A stretch of DNA of 64,000 nucleotides. Source: Rhodosorus marinus (taxonomy: Eukaryota; Rhodophyta; Stylonematophyceae; Stylonematales; Stylonemataceae). This document shows positions 46,431 through 55,654 of this stretch, in pieces (position 1 is the stretch's first letter; every line of letters begins with the position of its first letter). The stretch is taken from positions 3,098,501 to 3,162,500 of the forward strand of contig JAMWBK010000004.1 in NCBI GenBank assembly GCA_029953675.1, read 5' to 3'. The notes beneath the pieces were generated by a model. The model was not told the origin of the DNA. It did no database searches and worked only from the letters and a program-made list of their open reading frames with translations. The position numbers and the translations under genes were made by a program.

Positions 46431-46978
46431 ATTCTGAAGTGTTAGCCCGAAAACGTCCGAAAGCGTTCCAAGCAAAGCGTTTCCAGCCCATATTCAAACT
46501 AGCTTCCCTCCCTGCTATGGTTGTCTCACAGAGTCCAAATACAAATGAGTCTACTGTCGCTCTACATGCCACACCCAAACTAGCCCTCGCAGGCGCCTGG
46601 GCTTCTCCCGACCCAACAATCCGGTTTCCTGCGGACTAGCCCGACCCCCACATATACCGCACCTCCATGAGTGAGGCATAGAGTGAGGCAAAGCGGAATT
46701 CTGCATTTTCTCCAGCCGGCATTCCGCTGATACCTCGGAACATTATAACATTAAAAAACACCAACACGTTTGGCCCCGAACTAACCTTGCTGAACAGGCT
46801 ACGAATTCGTGGTGCTTCGTTGTTTGCTCCAACGAGCGACTCCGTTAAGAGGCAGGGGATGTGGACCGCGAGGGGCGTATGGGCCGCGTCAGACAATGAG
46901 GGCGGGGGTATTGTTCTGAAGCGGTTCGCATGATCCGATAGACTTTTTTCAGCAGTGAAAGCCACGGGAATATAGTTA
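46431..46978. other. region upstream of zinc-finger 1; possible small gene
   Basis: On the minus strand a frame reads SLSDHANRFRTIPPPSLSD, TPLAVHIPCLL and APRIRSLFSK, up to a possible donor near 46787. A second segment near 46735-46560 (WRCGICGGRASPQETG) could follow. No ATG and no family. The 5' part lies within the tandem duplication just upstream. Not called as a gene. Confidence 0.25.
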
Positions 46979-47318
46979 GGCCCGTGACCAACATGCCCGG
47001 AGCTTTTGAATGAATGCTCCTCGATTTCGAAATGAAATTAGGGCGCTGTGGAAGAGCGACTCACCACAAACCTCAAAGATAAATAAGGGATATCAGACGG
47101 TTCCTGCATGAGTTTACGGACGAGGGACTGGCCATGGAATACTTCAGGCCCGTGACTACCATGGTGGAAGCTGTCAAATGAATGCTCCTCGATTTCGGAA
47201 TGAATTTGCGACGCTGTCGAAGAGGCGACTCACCGCAAACCCCAAAGATGAGTAAGGGGTATGTTACGGTTCCTCCATGAGGTAGCGGACGAGGGACTGG
47301 CCATGGAATACTTCAGGG
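46979..47318. repeat. about 170-bp tandem duplication
   Basis: Unit 1 (46979-47146) and unit 2 (47147-47318) both begin ggcccgtgac, share tgaatgctcctcgatttcg and end gacgagggactggccatgg followed by aatacttcag. The units differ at many positions, so this is older than the repeat at 23797. On the minus strand one unit has an open frame (HGPEVFHGQSLVRKLMQEP, IPYLSLRF) up to a GTGAGT; the other has a stop at the matching place. Confidence 0.85.
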
Positions 47319-47402
47319 TTTTTTTTTGTGTTTTGACCGTTGATATCGGAATAGCTATACACCAAGAGACTGAATCTTCAAACAATAGCCACATTTCAAC
47401 CT

Positions 47403-47632
47403 CTAGGTACCAGTTTCCAGCAGATTCCGTAACAATCTTGGACGAACTTCTACTCAGCGAATCGCATACGGTCAACCATACCAGATATTATCCAATTCAA
47501 CAAACCTTTGCGCGCAGCCAAAGACCAGAAACCTCCATCAGGGGGCAGCTGACTCGAACTGGACTCATGAGCACCACTATCGGGCTGCTTCAGCCCCTCT
47601 TCACACTTGTCCTCGTCACTGAACACATCCAC
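47403..47632 (-). CDS. hypothetical small acidic protein (two exons, putative)
   Basis: ATG at 47632 gives MDVFSDEDKCEEGLKQPDSG, then SSSSQLPPDGGFWSLAARK. A phase 1 donor in AAAG|GTTTGT and an acceptor near 47441 would add VRPRLLRNLLETGT then TAG, about 57 aa in all. The composition (acidic then basic) is protein-like but no family is recognised. Confidence 0.28.
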
Positions 47633-48171
47633 TATTGAGAAAAAAGCAAACCCAGCGCTATGAGGACATGTTCAATAGGAGGGTTCGAAGGCCCATGGAT
47701 TATGCACCCCACTGCTGTCCCCGCCCAAGTTGGCTCTCACATGGGTGTCGTTGTTGTCATCCTAATTCACACCCTAAAACGCTCTACTCTCTGGTTAATG
47801 CCTGCTCGAGCAACGCAAAATAAAAGGTTCTCCTTTGTTCGTTGCGCGATGGCACTGAACGCCTTCCACTGTGTGTTACTGAACAAGCAACTTCCCGAAG
47901 GTTCTGCCTAAGGGATGCTTCAGCGAACCCGGCGAAGCTGTAACAGTCGAATGATCCCAGTACAAGCGAGTCGCAGAAGATGATCTGCACCTGTGAGTTT
48001 TCAAAAGTCCGACCAGCTTCCTTGAGTCCAATATGCCGCGACCTCGGAACAAGGACAGAGCTCCGATCATGTCAAGGCGTTTTCTCTCACGCAAAAGAAA
48101 ACCTAAGTCTTTAAACCGATAACAGTACGTGAATTCCTCGAGCGTCGAAACATGACCGAAAATACATACAC
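47633..48171. other. intergenic region
   Basis: Only short overlapping frames; nothing recognised. Confidence 0.3.
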
Positions 48172-48285
48172 CTAAGAGTCAAGCCTTTGTCTCTTGCGTC
48201 TATGCTGTCGCTTATCCTCATCGGATGAAGAACTCCATCCGTGCCTGCGAGCTCCTTCTTCTTCATGCTTCTGCCGTTCGCGCTC

Positions 48286-48316
<31 letters not shown>

Positions 48317-48735
48317 CTCTTCTTCTTTTCGGATTCCTTATGCTTTCTCCTGCCTTGGTCCTCATCCGGTACCTCGTGTGCGTCATTCTCAGCACTTGCC
48401 TCAATATCGTTTCCTGCCAGCTCACTCCGCATCGCTTCCTTCACCGCGTCTGTTGCAGTGGCACCCGACAGAGCCCGATTCATCATATCCGCTTCCCTTT
48501 TTTTCACTGCCAGCAGCTCTTCTTTCCGCTTGAGCGCTATTTCCTCTTTGGAAGTGCCCTTGTTTTTCGCATACCATTGCAGGTCCTTTCCCTCTTGCCA
48601 CCTGCCGACCGGAGCATTGAGCGAATGGCCAAGATAATTCTCCCTGTGCTTATCATTTTTCACTTCCTCCCAATCGAATTGGTCCCTCCCGCCCCTTGTT
48701 CCCCCTCTCCTACCAGCACTGCTCACTAAATCCAT
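48172..48735 (-). CDS. MMTAG2: multiple myeloma tumor-associated protein 2 homologue (MMTAG2)
   Basis: Single exon, 187 aa. The N-terminus carries the diagnostic MMTAG2 block: GGTRGGRDQFDWEEVKNDKH, RENYLGHSLNAPVGRWQEG and KDLQWYAKNKG. A helical stretch (EEIALKRKEELLAVKKREAD) is followed by a long Lys/Arg tract (RKHKESEKKKRKKKKKRKKR) and a Ser/Asp-rich end (WSSSSDEDKRQHRRKRQR). The first block is conserved from algae to animals; the function is poorly known and the basic tail suggests a nuclear or nucleolar protein. Length is shorter than the 263-aa human form. Confidence 0.88.
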
Positions 48736-48808
48736 CGCAGCCTCAGGCCAGCAACTTCGATCACCTCTCCGTCAAGTCCTTCGGAGAATCACCAGACGAA
48801 TCAGAAGG

Positions 48809-49443
48809 TCACCCACATTTACGCTTTGCTTGCCGAAGCGAACGCGAACACCAATCTCCGCAAAAAAACCCACGAAATCTGTTCTCTTGCAACAAGCAGT
48901 ATGCGTGTTGGTCGCTTCCTTCAACGTTGCCTAGGAGGCCTTTGTGCATAGACCTTCTAGCTAAAATCCACACACCCCTGCTGTCCGGACTAAAGGAAGC
49001 TGAACGAGTCACAAAAGGCTGAAGCGCAGCTGGCGGTGCTCATTTACCAGAGAGAATGGGCGTGGGATGCGAATCTCGTGTAGAGGTGTTTCCACGAACA
49101 GAGTTTGGTGTTCGGGCGTTCGAGTTACGACCAGCCATCCGTCTGGCAACTGATGTCTCGGTTCGCACCACCCTCTGAAGTCTATCGACGTCTTTTCACA
49201 TAGAAGGGGCAGTCTGCAAGTGGTGCTGAAAGCCGAAAGCTGACGAGTGCGCTAAACCGGGTCTTTGTCACTTTCGTTAGCAAGTGTACCTTCTGATTCT
49301 TGATTGTCCTCGCACGCACTCTGACATCAAGATGCGTATTCTCCTTCTCGCTCGGACTCACCATCTGGAGAGCGTTGCGCTCGCAGAGCTGTGAAGATGG
49401 TATTATCCGTGGGTGGCAACCTCGTCTGGGTGTAGAATCCGTT
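48809..49443 (-). CDS. hypothetical multi-exon protein
   Basis: Three joined segments in consistent phase 0. First: ERNALQMVSPSEKENTHLDV and RARTIKNQK, donor GTACAC. Second: RTRQLSAFSTTCRLPLLCEK, FRGWCEPRHQLPDGWLVVTR, EHQTLFVETPLHEIRIPRPF, donor GTAAAT near 49047. Third: FVTRSASFSPDSRGVWILAR, GSDQHAYCLLQENRFRGFF and RQAKRKCG then TGA at 48809. The second intron would be only 29 nt. The LPDGWLVV segment resembles the first strand of a WW domain, but the second conserved Trp is missing. The start is uncertain; MNGFYTQTRLPPTD near 49443 is one option. It lies 74 bp upstream of MMTAG2 on the same strand. Confidence 0.4.
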
Positions 49444-49616
49444 CATCAACGTTTGCTCATAGCATCTAATTTCCCTTCGCTGAAGAATTCGAAAGCTGCC
49501 AATAACCAAGAAAACTGGTTTTTACATATTACTTTTCATAAAAACCACCAAAGATAAATAAGCGCTACAGCAGCATAGGGAAAAATGTAAGCCTTGACAT
49601 GCACAGGAGTAAATGA

Positions 49617-50879
49617 CTACCTCTGAGACTGATGCGTCTCACAGTGTTTCTTCAGATCCCATTTCTGGAAAAAGCTTCGGCCGCAAACTTCACAAGAATG
49701 CCGTTTCTGCTTCCTATGCACAGCGAGGACGTGCCTGTTCACTTTCGACCTGCTTACGAAACTTTTCCCGCACTCTGGACACAGCGCTTTGTTTAGCTTG
49801 TAGTGTACTGATGCAACGTGATCGCGCAAATGTGTCTTGTGCACAAATCGTCTTGAGCACAAGGAACACTCGTATTCCCGTTCCCCGACACGAAGCAACC
49901 TATAATGTATATCATCATCTTCTTTGCTCTGAAGCTTTGCCCCACACTCAGTGCGCGTAATGCTACCATCACCGTGGGCGAGGCGTGAATCGTTTGACTC
50001 CTTTCGTTTGGGGGAATCTGCATCCTCACTGCACCCGCTGCTGTCAGTCAAAAACAAAGCGGAATTGGGCGTGTGAGAAGAAATGTACATTTGGGCATGT
50101 CCTATTCTTGCGGTGTCCACGACTCTCCCAGAAGGCATAAAGCTATAGCTTTTCGGAAAATGACAGTGAGAGTGTATCAACTCGGTCGAGCCGAAATCCT
50201 TGCGCATAGCGAGGGTACCCCACAGTGAGTACTTCGTGCTGAAAAGTAAGGAGAATGCTTCAGCAATGCCTTCGCACATAGTAACATGATCGTTCGACTT
50301 CGAGAATGAGAGTCCTGTCCGCTGGTAACCGTGTTCCACGTCCGCAAGGGCTCGTATTCGCATCCCCTCGGAGCACTCGCACACAAAACCCCGCGAAGAG
50401 CAAAACGGACATAGTCTTTTTTCTCTCAATTGAAACTTGAAAAAGATTTCATCTGGATTGCTCTGCAGATAAACAGCATTTGAGCATTTTGTGTCGCCAA
50501 TTCCATCCAGTTGGACGCGCAACAGTTCTATGGACCCCGCTTCAGATCTGTGGCAAAAGTAGAGCGTCATAAATTCACCGCGGCAGTCAATACAATATCG
50601 GCTCGAGTTGCCGACTTCCATAGGGAAGACAGCGCTGAGCAAACTGCGACCGCCGAATACCGTCCCGAAAAGTACCCCGTCCTGAGCGTACTGGGGCACA
50701 AACAACGGAGTCCAGACATTCGCTGGAAGCTCCAAGTCGTCTGACCTAAGCTTCATTCGATTTGATTGTAGCAGTGAACCCCGCTCAAACCTAAAGGGAA
50801 GGTCTGGCACGTCACAATATAGCCATTGCATCATCATTTCGTCGGGAATCCATTGGTCAGGCCTGGTTTCCGGTTCCAT
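49617..50879 (-). CDS. C2H2 zinc-finger protein, paralogue 2
   Basis: Intronless, 420 aa from ATG 50879 (MEPETRPDQWIPDEMMMQWL). The shared N-terminal region is closest to paralogue 3: PDLPFRFERGSLLQSNRMKL, PLFVPQYAQDGVLFGTVFGG, RSLLSAVFPMEVGNSSRYCI and the Cys motif RLCPFCSSRGFVCECSEGM. Three intact fingers: CSLCSRRFVHKTHLRDHVAS, CPECGKSFVSRSKVNRHVLA and CEVCGRSFFQKWDLKKHCET. The position of finger 1 is degenerate: RTECGAKLQSKEDDDIHYRL keeps only part of the C2H2 ligand set. Likely a nuclear DNA-binding protein. Confidence 0.85.
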   Translation of the reverse strand: MEPETRPDQWIPDEMMMQWLYCDVPDLPFRFERGSLLQSNRMKLRSDDLELPANVWTPLFVPQYAQDGVLFGTVFGGRSLLSAVFPMEVGNSSRYCIDCRGEFMTLYFCHRSEAGSIELLRVQLDGIGDTKCSNAVYLQSNPDEIFFKFQLREKRLCPFCSSRGFVCECSEGMRIRALADVEHGYQRTGLSFSKSNDHVTMCEGIAEAFSLLFSTKYSLWGTLAMRKDFGSTELIHSHCHFPKSYSFMPSGRVVDTARIGHAQMYISSHTPNSALFLTDSSGCSEDADSPKRKESNDSRLAHGDGSITRTECGAKLQSKEDDDIHYRLLRVGEREYECSLCSRRFVHKTHLRDHVASVHYKLNKALCPECGKSFVSRSKVNRHVLAVHRKQKRHSCEVCGRSFFQKWDLKKHCETHQSQR

Positions 50880-51182
50880 TTTTAGCTTTCTACACCAAAG
50901 CCACCAGCAAATTTCTGCGCATTCTAGGACACTTGCGCCGGAACCATATTTAAAGCCCCTCGTTAATACTCAAAGTTCCTGCTACAAATGGACCAAGTAC
51001 AGACCCCACCCTTTTCATATCCACCTCAAAACGTCCGCTCGTAAAAGACCTCCCTCCTTAAGAAATTGCCTTTCGCTGACGGTTCGCTTTCCCTCGTGCT
51101 AAGCCAACTCAAAAAAATTTCACTCTACTCCGCTCCACTGTACGCTACTAGCTTTTGCGGCTAGACGCAGGGTTTGCAACTG
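50880..51182. other. upstream region of zinc-finger 2
   Basis: Probable promoter of paralogue 2; no exon recognised. Confidence 0.3.
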
Positions 51183-51548
51183 CTACCGACACGGTGCGTT
51201 TAGATACTTTGGCTCATAACTGAAGAAAACCAACTCCACAACATTGTGAGACGGACAGACAAAAATAAATTTTCCAGAGAAATGGTTGGGTTTGCTTACG
51301 ACAGCCCAAAACAAGGAGCATTCAATCCAGATTGTTCCGAAATTGATTAGCTTAAGTTTCTCCAAAACCCTTTCCGACCTTTGGTCGCGAATCAATAAAA
51401 GCGAAGCCTGGGCGGAAACAATCCTATTTTCGCTCAAAGGGCTATAGACTATGTCCCCATTCGCCACCATCCAGCACCATTCTTGATCCAAACTCGATGA
51501 ACTCAATCGCTGTACTGGAGGATGCTCAGAGCTTCGGCTTATCCACAC
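51183..51548 (-). CDS. hypothetical ORF, 121 codons
   Basis: An uninterrupted frame between two zinc-finger genes, with alternating hydrophobic strands (IVSAQASLLLIRDQRSERVL, LINFGTIWIECSLFWAVV, KFIFVCPSHNVVELVFFSY). The pattern is like a beta-rich domain, but I recognise no family. ATG at 51548. It could be part of a decayed or multi-exon gene. A second frame at 51846-52148 on the same strand is Pro/Ser-rich and unsupported. Confidence 0.28.
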   Translation of the reverse strand: MWISRSSEHPPVQRLSSSSLDQEWCWMVANGDIVYSPLSENRIVSAQASLLLIRDQRSERVLEKLKLINFGTIWIECSLFWAVVSKPNHFSGKFIFVCPSHNVVELVFFSYEPKYLNAPCR

Positions 51549-52177
51549 CTAACTATGATTTGTTTCTCAGCCCAGCTCCGGCAATAACTGAGCACGCACG
51601 AGGAGCCGGAGGAAAAAGCAAATGAGATTGTTGCAGAAGCGTAAGCTTGTAGGCTTTTCTGTTAACGGAAATTCTTTGTGCCCCGCAACCCTTTCATTGT
51701 AACGGATGGTAGTTGAGACTTCACCGCATTCTGAATTTGCTTCTCATCAGCAGTAGCTGCTGTGTTTACTTGGGCGTACGGGTCTGAAGCAACTACGCCA
51801 TGATGCGATCAACACCTTTTTCCAAAACAAATTGACCATAATAAGTCAATACGTGCTGCTTCCGCTTGTCAGAGCAAGGTTTTTTACAAAACGTGCGCTC
51901 GTTGCCGTGGGACAAGGACCTGGGAACCCAGGGTCGGGGACGAGCAAAGAGGTCGAGTGCTCAGCGAGATATTCAAAATCTATGTGCTTGGGAAACTGCG
52001 GATGAACAGGTGATGATTTAGCAAAGCACCGATCTCCGAGAATAGTATGGACCTCTGCGTAACCTTGGATTGCACTAGTACGGGTTTTGCGATTTACAGA
52101 CGACCAGTCCCATGCACACCTATGAAAGGGCCATACAGACGTAGGCAATGAAAAAAATGTGCATCAAGGTGTCATGA
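51549..52177. other. intergenic region
   Basis: 3' side of zinc-finger paralogue 3; no exon supported. Confidence 0.3.
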
Positions 52178-53434
52178 TTAGATACAGTGCTTTTGAGCAT
52201 GCTTCTTAAAGTCCCATCGCTGGGAGAAGGCCTTCCCACACACGCCGCAGGAGTACTGCTTCTGGTTCTTGTGCACTGAAAGAATATGCCTATTCACTTT
52301 CGACTTGCTGACAAAGCCTTTCCCACACTCAGGGCACGTCGCCGGGTTGAGCTTGTAATGAACCGAGGCGACGTGCTCCCGAAGATGAGTTCTGTGGACG
52401 AATCGTCGTGAGCACACTGAACATTGGAAGTTCCTCTCGCCGAGGTGAATAGAACGGTAGTGCCTCTCAGCATCGTGTTTCCGAGTAAACTGTGCTCCAC
52501 ACTCCGAGCACGAATTCATACCGTCAACGTCGATTAGCCTGGCAGAGTTGCTAGAGCTGTTTTGTCGGTCGGAAGCTCTGTCGCTAAGCGTGGCGCCGTC
52601 GGTCAAAAAAAGAGCAGAACTGGGAGTCTTCGAAGAAAAGTACATTTGAGCATGTGCAGATCTCGCAGCTCGCACGACACTACCGTCGCGGATACAGCCG
52701 TATTTCTTCGGAAATTGGATATGTCTGTAGGTCAACTTGTTCACCTCGAAATCCTCTCGTACTGCGATTCTGCCCTCTAGAGTGTACTTTGCTCTCAAGA
52801 GCTGGCTAAACGTGGTGCTCAGCATTGCGCTCAACATGACTTGATCGCTGCAGTTTGAGTATGACAGACCGCTTCTTTTGTATGGATGCATTACGTCCGC
52901 GAGTGCACGTGTTCGCATACTCTCAGTGCACTCGCAAACAAAACCGCGGGACGCGCAAAACAGACACAATCTCTTCTCTCGCACATCAAACTTAAAAAAG
53001 ACTTGTTCCGGATTGTTCTGGAGATAGACAGCATTTCTGCATCTGGTATCTCCTATATGGTTGAAATGCACGCTCATCAGCTCAACCGACCCGGCTACAG
53101 ACTTGTGGCAAACGTAAATTGTCATGAACTCCGCGCGGAAGTCAATGCAATATCTACTATATTTGCCAATCTGCAAGGGAAACACCGTGCTTAGCATCCC
53201 ACGTCCTCCGAAAAGCGTTCCGAAGAGGACCCCCTTCTCAGCGTACTGCGGGACAAACAACGGTGTCCACTCGCTAGGAAGCTCCAATGCGTTCTCTTCC
53301 CCCCAGGGTTTTAGCCTACTGTTTTCCAACAAAGTGCCCCGTTCAAATTTAAACGGTAGATCTGGGATATCACCGTAAAGCCACTGCATCATCTTTTCGT
53401 CTGGAATCCATTGGTCAGGTCTCGAGTCTGACAT
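52178..53434 (-). CDS. C2H2 zinc-finger protein, paralogue 3
   Basis: Intronless, 418 aa from ATG 53434 (MSDSRPDQWIPDEKMMQWLY), chosen because it aligns with the start of paralogue 2. Shared N-terminal region: IPDLPFKFERGTLLENSRLK, PLFVPQYAEKGVLFGTLFGG, RGMLSTVFPLQIGKYSRYCI and the Cys motif RLCLFCASRGFVCECTESM. Four intact fingers: CSECGAQFTRKHDAERHYRS, CSVCSRRFVHRTHLREHVAS, CPECGKGFVSKSKVNRHILS and CGVCGKAFSQRWDFKKHAQK. The helix residues of fingers 2 and 3 are nearly identical to the other paralogues, so DNA target sequences may overlap. An in-frame upstream extension exists but lacks an ATG. Confidence 0.87.
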   Translation of the reverse strand: MSDSRPDQWIPDEKMMQWLYGDIPDLPFKFERGTLLENSRLKPWGEENALELPSEWTPLFVPQYAEKGVLFGTLFGGRGMLSTVFPLQIGKYSRYCIDFRAEFMTIYVCHKSVAGSVELMSVHFNHIGDTRCRNAVYLQNNPEQVFFKFDVREKRLCLFCASRGFVCECTESMRTRALADVMHPYKRSGLSYSNCSDQVMLSAMLSTTFSQLLRAKYTLEGRIAVREDFEVNKLTYRHIQFPKKYGCIRDGSVVRAARSAHAQMYFSSKTPSSALFLTDGATLSDRASDRQNSSSNSARLIDVDGMNSCSECGAQFTRKHDAERHYRSIHLGERNFQCSVCSRRFVHRTHLREHVASVHYKLNPATCPECGKGFVSKSKVNRHILSVHKNQKQYSCGVCGKAFSQRWDFKKHAQKHCI

Positions 53435-54883
53435 ATCAACCACATTACCAGAGGGACCCCAGCAGTTCAGAATCACACAACGAATAACAATGAATCCACT
53501 CAATCATACATCAAACCTATGCAAGAAGAATCGACACTGCTTACGATGTGGTCATCCCTTCCACCATGACCCCAAACTTCCGTAAGAAGAAACCTTGACG
53601 AAGATGTACTAGGAACCTACCAATAAAAGAGGACTCATCCAGATGATTTTGCCTATTCGCCCGGGTGCCGTTAGGTATCACCAGAACCCAGCATCATCCG
53701 AGTTTGTAACTCCTGGCCAAACTAGAGAGCGTTTATTTCTTGGCTTCGCGATTGGCGGCATGGCTATACAACTGCTGAAGCTAACTAGAGAGTTGTCGAA
53801 CTCTTGCTTCTAAAAAAAACACACGGAGCAAGACCACAGGAGAAGTTGACGATTTACTGCACTTTCCTAGGGGGAAAATCTTGGGGTTCCGGGCCTGCTA
53901 CCAGTGCCCTGACAGCCGCTTGTGCAGTGCGGGTACTAGTTTCCTGCAACCGAAAGGTATTCAGCGACCCCGCCGTTGCCTACGTTCTTCTCGCGATTGG
54001 ACATTGTGTCATCGCAATCCGTGACTCGGCTAAGACAATTCGAGATTTGACGCGATCGTAGAAGGACCTGTCTGCATCCAAGAAACACCAAACTGCCGTG
54101 GTAGAATAGCTCGACATCCAAGGAGGTGCACATTGCATGCGTCCCCGACCTCGTGGTAGCCCCCAACAAAAAAAAAAAGTGTCTTCACGACACGTCCAAG
54201 GATTCCTAATTTTGGATTTATGGGCACAACTAGCGAGGCTCTCCAGCAAACGGCTCAGGTTACGTTGGCACCCTGTTCGAACACTGTTCTATACTGATCA
54301 AACGATCATCGTTCTATATTCCCTCACTTTGGGGGTCGCGGAAAGAGTTCTCACGAGTGCTTGCAACAATTCGGTTAATGCAATTGCGCTGCTAGTGCTA
54401 CATGCTGATCATAAGACAGGGGTTGACGCGCTCTGAGGATGCCTAGTATCGGCGTTCATCTGAAGGCCGAAAGCGATCAAGTCCAGAAATGCTCGGCGTA
54501 ATTCGAAGGTTCGTCCATTCAGCCTTGAGCGCAGCACCGAAGTCCCAGATTCATGACGGGAACTTGAAAAAAAAAATTTAATTCACTGAAACGCGCGCCG
54601 ATTCGAATATCATCAGCCAGAGTGGATTACGTTCTCGGTTTTCTTCTCAAAACCAGCTCCTGGCTACTGCTTCTCCCCTCAGTTCCAATGTCCCGGGTCT
54701 CCTCGACTTCGGAACAATAAGCGCTGGCCAGGGTGAACAAGGCTTTTGTAGAAGTAAAGGACTGATCTTCCCAGGAGAGGGTCTTTGTTAGCTCAACCGC
54801 TGCATTAGTAGCACTTAACATCTGCAACGTTCGTCTCTGAATTGACTACATAGCCTTGAAAGCAGATGACTACACAGAAAGTT
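53435..54883. other. intergenic region, 1.4 kb
   Basis: No intact gene seen. A short plus-strand segment near 54000-54100 (AKTIRDLTRS, then in another frame EGPVCIQETP) vaguely recalls a LINE-type endonuclease. On the minus strand, 54627-54827 is an open frame (MLSATNAAVELTKTLSWEDQ) starting 57 bp beyond the ALG14 stop; it may be a small gene, confidence low. Confidence 0.3.
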
Positions 54884-55654
54884 TCAAATCAAGCGCCCGT
54901 GATATTCACAGAGTCGATACCTGTCGGAGAGAAGTGGCCACTGCACTAAAAACCTGTCCGCGAAAGGGTAGACGACCTTACCGGATAAAGACAGAGACTG
55001 TTGGTTTTGTTCGCAGAGCTCAGGTCAGAAAAGAATCTGTCCCCACACCTGACGCCGGCGGGGGCATGATCTTACCTTCACTCTTGCCACGCTCTCAACA
55101 AAAATGATTCTGCATTTCGTAACCAGCATAACGTTGAACAAAAAGGCGGATATAGCAAGCGGTACACACGTGCCAGGGCCGTTGACCAGCAGTACCCCTG
55201 GACTTTCACGGGGTACAATTGACAAGGAGTACACAAGAGCATATACTGTGGAGATCGCTGCGGTCCAGTAGCTCTGCCCTACCTCGCGCGCACGTGGAAC
55301 AAAGTAAAACTTATGTGGAACATTCTGGAGCAACTCCTCATGATTATTAGCTGCTTTTGAGGCTGAATGACTATCGGTCTTAGCAACCACGTACACCACG
55401 CGTTCCAAACGCACAGGTGATGCGGAGATGTGCTTCAGCATTTCCAGGGCTTCAGCAGTGTGGCCTCCTGACCCGAGGACAACCAACAGAGACCCGGTGT
55501 AATTCCTTTGCAGACTAGCCTTCTCTCGGTTACGCCAAATTCTTCGCAGCAATAGCGCAAATCTGAGAAAAACCAACCCAATGCACAAAAAAGCCAAGAT
55601 CGTTGTCCAAGGTGAGGATTGCTTAACCCCGGAATCACCATGTGCTGCCCTCAT
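54884..55654 (-). CDS. ALG14: ALG14, UDP-GlcNAc transferase membrane subunit
   Basis: Two exons, 55654-55076 and 54997-54884, both phase 0; 693 nt gives 230 aa, the usual ALG14 size. An N-terminal membrane anchor (TTILAFLCIGLVFLRFALLL) is followed by the Rossmann core (LLVVLGSGGHTAEALEMLK), ERVVYVVAKTDSHSASKA, VLLVNGPGTCVPLAISAFLF and CRIIFVESVARVK. Exon 2 reads SLSLSGKVVYPFADRFLVQW then PLLSDRY and HGRLI then TGA. ALG14 anchors the catalytic ALG13 to the ER cytosolic face, where they add the second GlcNAc to dolichol-PP-GlcNAc in N-glycan precursor synthesis. No ALG13 is present in the window. Confidence 0.95.

Noticed and set aside
48194-48729. Plus-strand Leu/Phe/Ser-rich frames that mimic a membrane protein
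   Set aside because: They are the reverse complement of the Lys/Arg-rich tail of MMTAG2 and other parts of that exon.
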